Of a stretch of 64,000 nt of DNA, positions 56,774 to 64,000 are shown one piece after another (the stretch's first letter is position 1; the number at the start of each line of letters is the position of its first letter). Origin of the DNA: Afipia sp. P52-10 (lineage in GTDB: Bacteria; Pseudomonadota; Alphaproteobacteria; Rhizobiales; Xanthobacteraceae); contig NZ_AZSJ01000003.1 in assembly GCF_000516555.1 (NCBI RefSeq), positions 1,917,302-1,981,301 on the forward strand, in the 5' to 3' direction. Below the pieces are notes generated by a model, which worked only from the letters and a program-made list of their open reading frames with translations, ran no database searches and was not told the DNA's origin. Both the position numbers and the translations under genes were made by a program.

Positions 56774-58525
56774 TCATTCCGGGGCTGCCATCGGCAGCAG
56801 GATGGTGAAGGTCGATCCTTCGCCGGGGCCTGCGCTGGTCGCGGTGACTTTGCCGCCGTGCATGTCGATAATCCGTTTCACGATCGACAGCCCGAGTCCA
56901 GTGGAGCTTTCGCCGCCGGTCGGCTTGGCTGAAAGCCGCTGGAACCGGCCGAACAGGCGGCCGAGGTCTTCCGGCGACAGCCCGGCCCCCTGGTCGGTCA
57001 CGCGGATCAGCGCGTTGCCGCCCTCATAGGTTACGGTTAACGCGATCTTGCCGCCGATCGGGCTGTATTTAATCGCATTGCTGAGAAGGTTGTCGATGGC
57101 CTCCCGCATCCGGTCGCTATCGCACATCGTCATACGTTCCGGCGGTGCCGAAACGTTGATGGTCTGCTGCTTGTTGGCGGCAGACGGGCGGTTGGTCTCG
57201 GCGATTTCGGTGACGAGCGCTGCGATGTCCACCGGCTCGCGGCGGATGGTGATGTCGAAGGCGTCGGCCATGGCATCAGCGATCAGGTGGTCGACCATGG
57301 TCGTCAGCCGTTTGGTCGCGTCGCGAATGTGATCCACCTGGGCGATGCTGTGTTCCCGCGACGTACTTGCGCCGCTGATGAGTTCCTTCAGCATCTCGGT
57401 CCGCCCGAGGATCACGCCGAGCGGATTCTTCAGGTCGTGTGCGACCGTGCCGAGAACCTCGTTCTTGAACGCATTGGCGCGCTGCAGCCGCAGCCACTGC
57501 GCAGACAGGCGGCGGTTGGCGGACATCAGCGCGCGGGTGCGCTGCGCAACGCGATCCTCGAGCTGGGCGTTGGCCTGCTGCAGCTGCTCGTACAGGATGA
57601 CGTTGTCGAACGCGACCGAGAGGCGGCTGGAGAAGATTTCCACCAGCGCGCGGTCGGTGTCCGACAGGTCCTTGGCAGCCTCCAGCAGCACCACCACCTC
57701 GCGGCCGCTGCCGGTGCGGACATACAGCACCGAGCGGTTGTCGAGGAACTCATGCTTGCGGCGCTCGAAGGCGGTTTTGACGAGCTGCTTCACGTCGGGG
57801 TCGAGCGGTTGCGAGTGGTTGTCTCCGGCAATATGGCGCCGGTAGCAGCCCGAGCCGGCGAGCACGGAAAACGCATCGTCGACATCCTTGCTGTCGCGCA
57901 ACACCAGGATGCCGGCGCAATCGACGTTCAGCAGCGAGGCGATCTGGGTCAGGACGCCTTCCGCCAGCCGCTGCATCGACTTGAAGTCATACAGCGTGGA
58001 CGCCGCATCGATGATGATCTCCAGCCCGCGCCGGGTCTGCACCATGCGCTCGAGCTGCTGATAGCTGCGCAACGCCGCCGTGAGCGAGGTAAACAGCTTG
58101 TCGGCGGTGAGCTCGGTCTTTGCCTTGTAGTCGTTGATGTCGTAATCGACGATGATGCGCCGCTCCGGCGCCTGCCCCGGCTGGCCGGTGCGGAGGATGA
58201 TACGAACGGTCTCGTTTTTCAGTTCGTTGCGGATGTACTCGACGAGCTGCAGGCCGGCGGCGTCGGTCTCCATGATGACGTCGAGCAGCACCGCGGCGAT
58301 ATCAGGGTTCTCGCGCATCAGCCTTTCGCCCTCGGCGCCGGAATAGGCCGAGAGGATTTCCAGCGTCTGGCCGTTCAGCACGTAGTCGCTGAGGGCAAAA
58401 CGCGTTCCCTCATGCACGGCCGCATCGTCGTCGATGACGGCGATCTTCCATTTGCGCGCATTCGCCGGTGCGACCGGGCGGGCATCGTCTTCGATTAGCT
58501 GGAGGACATCGTCCTGATCGGCCAT
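56774..58525 (-). CDS. receiver-DUF3369-histidine kinase hybrid
   Basis: A 583-residue cytoplasmic protein: N-terminal receiver (about residues 26-150, Asp82 in VLLDVIMETDAAG), DUF3369 (about 165-320, with GILVLRDSKDVDDAFSVLAG), coiled coil, HisKA with His about residue 363 (TVAHDLKNPLGVI), and HATPase_c with the N box EAIDNLLSNAIKYS and GLGLSIVKRI. There is no transmembrane segment, so the input comes via the receiver, probably from the membrane kinase encoded just upstream, making a branched phosphorelay. ATG 58525 overlaps the end of the upstream kinase by 31 bases. The stop codon lies in GGAATGAC, a sequence shared with the REP-like palindrome at 48.2 kb. Confidence 0.93.
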   Translation of the reverse strand: MADQDDVLQLIEDDARPVAPANARKWKIAVIDDDAAVHEGTRFALSDYVLNGQTLEILSAYSGAEGERLMRENPDIAAVLLDVIMETDAAGLQLVEYIRNELKNETVRIILRTGQPGQAPERRIIVDYDINDYKAKTELTADKLFTSLTAALRSYQQLERMVQTRRGLEIIIDAASTLYDFKSMQRLAEGVLTQIASLLNVDCAGILVLRDSKDVDDAFSVLAGSGCYRRHIAGDNHSQPLDPDVKQLVKTAFERRKHEFLDNRSVLYVRTGSGREVVVLLEAAKDLSDTDRALVEIFSSRLSVAFDNVILYEQLQQANAQLEDRVAQRTRALMSANRRLSAQWLRLQRANAFKNEVLGTVAHDLKNPLGVILGRTEMLKELISGASTSREHSIAQVDHIRDATKRLTTMVDHLIADAMADAFDITIRREPVDIAALVTEIAETNRPSAANKQQTINVSAPPERMTMCDSDRMREAIDNLLSNAIKYSPIGGKIALTVTYEGGNALIRVTDQGAGLSPEDLGRLFGRFQRLSAKPTGGESSTGLGLSIVKRIIDMHGGKVTATSAGPGEGSTFTILLPMAAPE

Positions 58526-60582
58526 TGCTCACTTCCGGAGTTTGACACGGCGGTAGGGCCCACGGTGGCGCTGCGTGCCGCCCGCGGGATGATAATGCGG
58601 AACGTGGTCCCCTGTCCCGGCTTGGAGTCGAGCATCATGCGCCCGCCGAGCTGCTGGGTGACGAGATTATAGACGATGTGCAGGCCGAGTCCCGTGCCGC
58701 CCTCGCTGCGGCGGGTGGTGAAGAACGGGTTGAAGGCCTGCCGCTGGACCTCGGGGGTCATGCCGGCGCCGTCATCGGCGAAGACGATTTCGATATCGTC
58801 GGAGCTGCGCGCCTTCGCCTCGAACCGGATCGTTCCGGCGCGGCCGTCGGCGAAGGCGTGGTTGACCGCATTCAGGAACAGGTTGGTCAGCACCTGGCCG
58901 TACGATCCCGGATAGCTGTTGAGCGTCAGCCCCTCCGGCACATTCATATGCAGTGTGATCGGGGCCTTCTTCAGGACCGGCCGCAGGCTGGCGACGATCT
59001 GTTCGGAGGCTTCGTGCAGGTCGAATTCGCGCCGTTCCGCATGGGAGCGATCGACGGCAACCTGCTTGAAGGACTGGATCAGTTCGGCGGCGCGCTGCAG
59101 GTTGGAGACGAGCTGCTGCGAGGCGTCCTTTGAGGTCTGGACGAAATCCTCCAGCTGCGAGCGGCGCAAGGGCGTGCGCGCCTTGAGGTCAGCTTCAAAC
59201 GCGGCAGCGCGCCGTTCCATGCTGGAGGCGACCGTCAGGCTGATGCCGACCGGATTGTTGACCTCATGCGCGACGCCGGCGACGAGGCCGCCGAGCGCGG
59301 CCAGCCGTTCGGCATCGATCAGGTTCTGTTGGGTCGCGCGCAGTTCGGCCAGCGCATTCTCCGCCCGCTCCTTGGAGGCGCGCAGGTCGTTCTCCGCCGT
59401 CCGCTTGGCGATGGCATTCTCGCGGAAGACATCGACCGCCCGCGCCATGGCGCCGATCTCGTCGGTCGCCTTGGTGCCGATCACCCGCCGCTCGAGATTG
59501 CCGGAGGTGATCGCCCGCATCGCCGTCATGATCTGCTGCAACGGCAGGCGGATGCTGAGGGCGATGATGACGCTGGCGACGATGATCACGGCGATGAAGA
59601 TCAGCGAGAGCGTGCTGACGCGGGTGGATATGCTGCGCAGAATGCGGTCGAACATGGTTTGCGCGGCCTGTTCTCGCTGGCGCATTTTTACAGAAAGGTC
59701 GTCGATCGCGGCGATCGTAGCCGCCTGGTTGGCGTCGATCACCGTATGCAGCAGGTTGGTGCGGGTCGAAAAGTGCTTGGCGAGCTCGCTCAAGCCCTCG
59801 CGCAGCGCCGTTGCGCGCTGGCCGAGCCGCTGCAGCGCCATCCGCTGCAGGTCATTCTCCGCGAGGTCGAGCATCACCGGGATCGTCTTCTCGATCGTGT
59901 CGGTGGACCGCTGCGCTTCCTCGGCGGATTCCGAGGTCAGCGACAGATAGTAGGCGTTTGCGGCGACCAGCATGGCCGTGAAGGCTTCGCGCGACTTGCC
60001 GAGCGAGGGTACGATCAGCGCATCGCGCCGTCCCGTCGCGCCGTCGATGATGGCGTACAGCCCCGCCATTTCGCGGGCCGGCGTCAGCACCTGTTCTTCG
60101 TAGGTCTTGGAGATCGTCGCCTGGATCGCGCGCACCTCGCCGAAGCCGTCGAGGAATTTTTCGATCACCCGCTCCAATTCCTTCACAGAGCCGGACAGCA
60201 TGGGATCGGTCGCGGCCCGCGTCGTCAGCGTGCCGAGAACGGCCTCGCGCAGCAGCAGGATTTCGGCGAACAGCTCGGGGCTCGGCTGGTTGATGTAGCG
60301 GTGGATCAGGTTCTGCAGACGGCTGGTCTCGCTTTCCATCACCGCCAGGATCTTGTCGGATTCGCGGACCTGGCGGACTTCGTCCCAGGCGCTGTCCAGG
60401 CCCTTCGAGCCGGACCAGATCATTGCGGCGAGGATCAGCACGACCGCCGAGTTGAGGGCGGCGATCGACAGGATGCGCCAGCGGATCGGGATCGCGCGCA
60501 CCAGATTGACGAGCTTGGACCGGCTCATGACCGTCACGCCGGGCTCCGGTGGGGTCTGGTTGTCCTGTTCGGCGGCGGTCAA
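58495..60582 (-). CDS. membrane sensor histidine kinase with large periplasmic domain
   Basis: A 695-residue kinase: TM1 about residues 37-57, a helical periplasmic domain of about 260 residues, TM2 320-341, HAMP, coiled coil, HisKA with His about residue 439 (LGGLVAGVAHEVNNPVGISL), and HATPase_c (NLFLNAVNHAF, FADDGAGM, GGTGLGLHIV). The HE-x-NNP H-box is of the FixL/DctB-like type. TTG 60582 is the longest start; ATG 60528 (MSRSKLV) is an alternative. It follows the DctP-type binding protein by 32 bases and overlaps the next kinase by 31 bases. The periplasmic domain probably docks the binding protein, as DctB/TorS-like systems do with theirs. Confidence 0.92.
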   Translation of the reverse strand: MTAAEQDNQTPPEPGVTVMSRSKLVNLVRAIPIRWRILSIAALNSAVVLILAAMIWSGSKGLDSAWDEVRQVRESDKILAVMESETSRLQNLIHRYINQPSPELFAEILLLREAVLGTLTTRAATDPMLSGSVKELERVIEKFLDGFGEVRAIQATISKTYEEQVLTPAREMAGLYAIIDGATGRRDALIVPSLGKSREAFTAMLVAANAYYLSLTSESAEEAQRSTDTIEKTIPVMLDLAENDLQRMALQRLGQRATALREGLSELAKHFSTRTNLLHTVIDANQAATIAAIDDLSVKMRQREQAAQTMFDRILRSISTRVSTLSLIFIAVIIVASVIIALSIRLPLQQIMTAMRAITSGNLERRVIGTKATDEIGAMARAVDVFRENAIAKRTAENDLRASKERAENALAELRATQQNLIDAERLAALGGLVAGVAHEVNNPVGISLTVASSMERRAAAFEADLKARTPLRRSQLEDFVQTSKDASQQLVSNLQRAAELIQSFKQVAVDRSHAERREFDLHEASEQIVASLRPVLKKAPITLHMNVPEGLTLNSYPGSYGQVLTNLFLNAVNHAFADGRAGTIRFEAKARSSDDIEIVFADDGAGMTPEVQRQAFNPFFTTRRSEGGTGLGLHIVYNLVTQQLGGRMMLDSKPGQGTTFRIIIPRAARSATVGPTAVSNSGSEQWPIRTMSSS

Positions 60583-60614
60583 GAGGCGCTCGCTGGGTTA
60601 GTGATACAGTGTTG

Positions 60615-61613
60615 TCATTGGATCTGGCGAATACGTTCGATCATGCGGGCCGTGGCCGGATCGCGGGCAGCCTTGGCATAGAGGCCGGCCATCGCCGCTT
60701 CGAACGGTTTGCGGTCGATGCCGTCGACCACCATGATGCCGGCCGCTTCGGCCTGGCGGCGCGAGTCCTCCTCGAGCGAGCGCCAGCGGGCCCGCATGAA
60801 CAGGTTCGACTCGCGGGCGGCATCGCGGAAGATCCGGCGATCCTCGTCGTTCAGGCCGGCCCATGCCTTCTGCGACATGATGAGCACTTCGGGCGCCATC
60901 AGATGTTCGGTGAGCGAATAGTAGGCGGCGTGGCGATAGTGACCCGTCGTGACGTAGGACGGCCAGTTGTTCTCCGCCCCGTCGATCAGTTTGGTGGTCA
61001 GGCCGGTCAGCACCTGGCCATAGGAGAGTTCGATCGGCTCGCCGCCGAGCGCCTTGAGCATCTCGACCATCAGCTCCGACTGCTGCACGCGGATCTTCAG
61101 GCCCTTGAGATCGGCGAGGCTGCGGATCGGCCGCACGTTGTTGTAGATCGAGCGGGCGCCGGAGTCGTAGAAGGTCAGGCCGACAAATCCATGCGTTTGC
61201 AGCGATTCAAGGATTTCGCTGCCGATGCTGCTGTCGAGCACTTTGTGCAGGTGCTCGACCGAGCGGAACAGGAACGGCATCGCCAGCACGTTGACGGAGG
61301 GCGCCGACACGCCGAGCGGAACGATGTTGGTGCGGTTGAGATCGATCGCCCCGGCCTTGGTGGCGTCGATCGTGTCGCGCTCCTCGCCGAGCTGACGCGA
61401 ATGGAAGACGCGGATCGTGTGCCGTCCTTTGGTGCGCTCGGCGACCAGCTTGGCCATGAACTGCAGCGCCTGGACGGTCGGGTAATCCTCGACCTGGTTA
61501 TCGGCGGCGCGGAACTCGCGGGCCTGCGTCACGGAGACAGAAAGCAGCAGCAGGCAGAGCGCGAGGATCGAGCGGCAGAACACGGCTGTCGGTCTGGATG
61601 GCGGCAAGATCAT
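60615..61613 (-). CDS. TRAP-type (DctP) binding protein in a two-component operon
   Basis: A 332-residue periplasmic protein of the DctP family: signal peptide (about residues 1-32, TQA/REF), SVNVLAMPFLFRSVEHLHKV, the ligand-carboxylate Arg region GLKIRVQQSELMVEMLKALG, and DGAENNWPSYVTTGHYRHAA. No DctQ or DctM gene accompanies it; instead two kinases and a response regulator follow. A sensory role, presenting a carboxylate to the kinase, is therefore more likely than transport. The start is uncertain: ATG 61613 has GAGG immediately before it, and TTG 61607 would have the right spacing. It is divergent from the UgpB-like gene. Confidence 0.9.
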   Translation of the reverse strand: MILPPSRPTAVFCRSILALCLLLLSVSVTQAREFRAADNQVEDYPTVQALQFMAKLVAERTKGRHTIRVFHSRQLGEERDTIDATKAGAIDLNRTNIVPLGVSAPSVNVLAMPFLFRSVEHLHKVLDSSIGSEILESLQTHGFVGLTFYDSGARSIYNNVRPIRSLADLKGLKIRVQQSELMVEMLKALGGEPIELSYGQVLTGLTTKLIDGAENNWPSYVTTGHYRHAAYYSLTEHLMAPEVLIMSQKAWAGLNDEDRRIFRDAARESNLFMRARWRSLEEDSRRQAEAAGIMVVDGIDRKPFEAAMAGLYAKAARDPATARMIERIRQIQ

Positions 61614-61941
61614 CCTCGTGTTGACGATATGGTGGCCCGCCATACGATGTCGCGGCGGACGATGCCCGGCAGACATGGGTTCGATGGAAGCGGCCCTGCA
61701 CGGATCGCTGCGGCTTGGCAACTCTATCGAATGGCGGCGCGCAACGCTATCGGCAGATCACGGCGCTCGCAGATCGTGCCGTGGCCGGACGGCGCAGTGC
61801 CGCATTCCATGCATGCGCCGAGGAATGTCTGCCGGAACTTGAATTGATTTGGAATTTCAAATAGTTGCTTTCTAAGTGCCGCGGCGCTTGCATGGGCGGC
61901 GGGCAGGGCTCTCTCAGGCCCTGAACATGACAGGGAGCGTG
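61614..61941. promoter_or_regulatory. divergent promoter region of two binding-protein genes
   Basis: 328 bases between the DctP-type gene (minus) and the UgpB-like gene (plus). Its right half is AT-rich (GAATTTCAAATAG near 61852), suitable for promoters. I see no perfect palindrome longer than six bases. No gene is supported. Confidence 0.5.
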
Positions 61942-63255
61942 ATGCATAGGATCGGCCTGCAAGCCCTTGCGCTTGCCGTGTTGCTGCTGGCGTCGCAGCC
62001 GCTGCGCGCCGCGCAAGACATCGTCTGGTGGCACGCGATGTCCGGCGAGTTGGGCCGGCAGGTCGAGAAGCTCGCCAGCGATTTCAATGCGTCGCAATCC
62101 GACTATCGCGTCGTGCCGGTCTACAAGGGCAGCTACGCCGAGACGGTGAACGCGGCGATCTTCGCGTTCCGCTCACGGTCGCAACCGGCCATTGTCCAGG
62201 TCAACGAGATCGCGACGGCGACGATGATGGCGGCGAAGGGCGCGATCTATCCGGTCTACAGCCTGATGCGGGAGCAGTCGGAGCCGTTCCTGCCCTCGAC
62301 GTATCTGCCCGCGGTGACCGGCTATTACACCGATCTCGCCGGCAACATGCTGTCGTTTCCGTTCAACGCCTCGACACCGATCCTTTACTATAACAAGAGC
62401 CTGTTCAAGATTGCGGGCCTCAATCCCGACCAGCCGCCCAAAACCTGGCCGGAGCTGGGAGCGGCCGCGCAACGGCTGCGGGCCGCCGGCGTGCCGTGCG
62501 GCTTCACCACCCACTGGCCGTCCTGGATCAGCATCGAAAACTTTTCGGCCCTGCACGACATTCCGATCGCCACCAATGCCAATGGCTTTGGCGGCTTGGA
62601 TACGGCGCTGGTGATCAACAATCCGCTGGTGGTGCGCCACATCGCGCAGCTCGCCGAATGGCAGAAGACCAAGGTCTTTGATTACAGCGGCCGCGCTACG
62701 ACGGCCGAACCGCGGTTTCAGAACGGCCAGTGCGGCATCTTCATCGGCTCGTCGGCGACGCGCGCCGACATCCTGAAGAATGCGAAGTTCGAGGTCGGCT
62801 TCGGCGCGATGCCGTATTGGCCGGACGTGAAGGGCGCGCCGCGCAACACCATCATCGGCGGCGCGACGCTGTGGGTTCTGCGTGACCGGCCGGCCGAGGA
62901 ATACAAGGGGGTCGCCAAGTTCTTCACGTTCCTCTCGCAGGCCGACGTGCAGGCGGCATGGCATCAGGCGACCGGTTACCTGCCGATCACGAAGGCCGCC
63001 TACGAACTGACGCGCAACCACGGCTTCTACGATCGCAATCCCGGTTCGGCGCTTTCGGTCGAACAGATGATCCTGAAGATGCCAAACGAAAACTCGAAAG
63101 GGCTGCGGCTCGGCTCGTTCGTACTCGTCCGTGACGTGATCGAGGACGAGATGGAGCAGGCGTTCGCCGGCAAGAAGTCCGCGCAAGCGGCGATGGATGC
63201 GGCGGTCGAGCGGGGCAATCGCCTGCTGCGTCAATTCGAGCGCAGCAATCAGTAG
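61942..63255 (+). CDS. ABC-type solute-binding protein, UgpB-like (orphan)
   Basis: A 437-residue periplasmic protein: signal peptide (about residues 1-23, LRA/AQD) and the cluster B binding-protein fold. IVWWHAMSGELGRQVEKLAS, VPVYKGSYAETVNAAI, FPFNASTPILYYNKSLFK and a C-terminal NPGSALSVEQMI region match UgpB, the sn-glycerol-3-phosphate/glycerophosphocholine receptor. No permease (UgpA, UgpE) or ATPase (UgpC) follows; rpmB is next, convergent. ATG 61942 has GGGAG five bases upstream; ATG 61927 is an alternative. It may serve a transporter encoded elsewhere or act with the divergent two-component operon. Confidence 0.9.
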   Translation: MHRIGLQALALAVLLLASQPLRAAQDIVWWHAMSGELGRQVEKLASDFNASQSDYRVVPVYKGSYAETVNAAIFAFRSRSQPAIVQVNEIATATMMAAKGAIYPVYSLMREQSEPFLPSTYLPAVTGYYTDLAGNMLSFPFNASTPILYYNKSLFKIAGLNPDQPPKTWPELGAAAQRLRAAGVPCGFTTHWPSWISIENFSALHDIPIATNANGFGGLDTALVINNPLVVRHIAQLAEWQKTKVFDYSGRATTAEPRFQNGQCGIFIGSSATRADILKNAKFEVGFGAMPYWPDVKGAPRNTIIGGATLWVLRDRPAEEYKGVAKFFTFLSQADVQAAWHQATGYLPITKAAYELTRNHGFYDRNPGSALSVEQMILKMPNENSKGLRLGSFVLVRDVIEDEMEQAFAGKKSAQAAMDAAVERGNRLLRQFERSNQ

Positions 63256-63411
63256 CGGCGAGGGGGTTCACTTCTGGCGGGATCGGGGCCGGAGGCTCCG
63301 GATTTTTGTGGGTCGCGCTCTCTTCGCGCAAAACCCGTGTTTCATGTGAAGCCGTGTCTTGCTTCGCATTCGCTGGCGAGGCCGGGCAGGGCCTGTTCGG
63401 GCTCAAAGCAA

Positions 63412-63436
63412 AACAGCCGGGCGAGGCCCGGCTGTT
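63412..63436 (-). terminator. rho-independent terminator of rpmB
   Basis: AACAGCCGGGC (63412-63422), GAG, GCCCGGCTGTT (63426-63436). On the minus strand the stem is followed by TTGCTTTGAG, 25 bases after the rpmB stop. The convergent UgpB-like gene ends 150 bases away. Confidence 0.85.
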
Positions 63437-63460
63437 GCGTCATCGTCAGAGTACGCCTGA

Positions 63461-63751
63461 TCAGCTGGCGGCAGCGAGCTTCTTCTCGATCTGGCGCTTG
63501 ATGTCGCGCGCGTGCTTGGAAAGATCGGCATCGCTCGCCTTCAGCAGGAACTTGTCGAGGCCGCCCCGATGATCCACCGACTTGATCGCATTGGCGGACA
63601 CGCGGAAGCGCACGCCACGGCCGAGGGCGTCGGAAATCATCGTCACATTGCACAGGTTCGGCAGAAAGCGACGCTTGGTCTTGATGTTGGAGTGGCTGAC
63701 CTTGTGGCCGACCTGCACTCCCTTGGCGGTCAGTTCGCAACGCCGTGACAT
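63461..63751 (-). CDS. rpmB: 50S ribosomal protein L28
   Basis: A 96-residue basic protein with the L28 signature: [52 protein letters not shown]. It is a structural protein of the large ribosomal subunit. ATG 63751 has GAGGA seven bases upstream; the longer frame to 63958 is not conserved-looking. It has no zinc-type Cys pairs (a single Cys at position 5 and another in NLCNV). It is a single-gene unit with its own terminator; the 249 bases to the right edge contain its promoter and no gene I can support. Confidence 0.97.
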   Translation of the reverse strand: MSRRCELTAKGVQVGHKVSHSNIKTKRRFLPNLCNVTMISDALGRGVRFRVSANAIKSVDHRGGLDKFLLKASDADLSKHARDIKRQIEKKLAAAS

Positions 63752-64000
63752 GGCGAAAATCCTCGATGCTCTTCCGGCAAGCCGCCCGATGCGGCGCTCG
63801 CCGGGTCCAAAATTCCGGTCCATTTCAGGAACGGGGGACGTATAAGGGCCGCCCAGCCCAGCGTCAAGCCGCACCGGTCCCGAAAAATCGGTCGGAACAG
63901 GCGAGATTCCGACGGCAATCCCCGGCCATTTGCTCAGCCGTGGTGGTTTTTGCCCCATCCGCGGTCCATATTAACGACGTAATCTGGGTTTGATGTCAGA

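Overview
The window reads as high-GC alphaproteobacterial chromosome, most likely Nitrobacteraceae (the Bradyrhizobium, Rhodopseudomonas, Afipia group). The evidence is the gene families present (TRAP transporters, DUF1127, MXKDX pentapeptide protein, Omp31-type barrel, paired acyl-CoA dehydrogenases) and intergenic palindromes of the kind I know from that family. There is no integrase, transposase, tRNA, rRNA or CRISPR array. The density of transport, catabolic and envelope genes looks like ordinary chromosomal accessory content.

Region by region. 1-11.3 kb is catabolic: a molybdenum hydroxylase large subunit, a complete TRAP transporter (DctQ, DctM, DctP) with a convergent GcvA-type LysR regulator, DUF1127 and GNAT proteins, a gamma-glutamyltransferase and acetoacetyl-CoA synthetase. 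11.3-20.3 kb holds two MFS transporters, a phytase-like esterase, a PPOX flavoprotein, two TerC membrane proteins and an XRE regulator coupled to a small unknown protein.

20.7-43.1 kb is the most unusual part, an envelope and signalling block. It has three caspase-fold proteins, two with Tyr-Ser in place of the His-Cys dyad and one with the dyad intact. It also has two OmpA-like proteins, an RND pump with its adaptor, a second orphan adaptor of the same odd subtype, an AsmA protein translationally coupled to a sensory adenylate cyclase and divergent from a Crp/Fnr regulator, a small protein built on 15-base tandem repeats, an alpha/alpha-toroid-like protein and a double beta-barrel outer-membrane protein.

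43.1-54 kb is catabolic again: a TcuA-like flavoprotein, a 3-hydroxyisobutyrate-dehydrogenase-like enzyme and an IclR regulator with a clear inverted-repeat operator upstream; an MFS transporter; a pair of acyl-CoA dehydrogenases; a VOC protein; a carboxylesterase. 54-63.3 kb is regulatory: an MXKDX protein, an ECF sigma factor, and an operon in which a TRAP-type binding protein without permeases precedes two histidine kinases and an OmpR-type regulator. An orphan UgpB-like binding protein is transcribed divergently. rpmB (ribosomal protein L28) closes the window.

Four copies of a two-module palindromic repeat each sit on the stop codon of a gene. Several other palindromes (near 6.3, 13.2, 15.0, 29.7, 43.4 and 55.9 kb) look like operators or structured elements.
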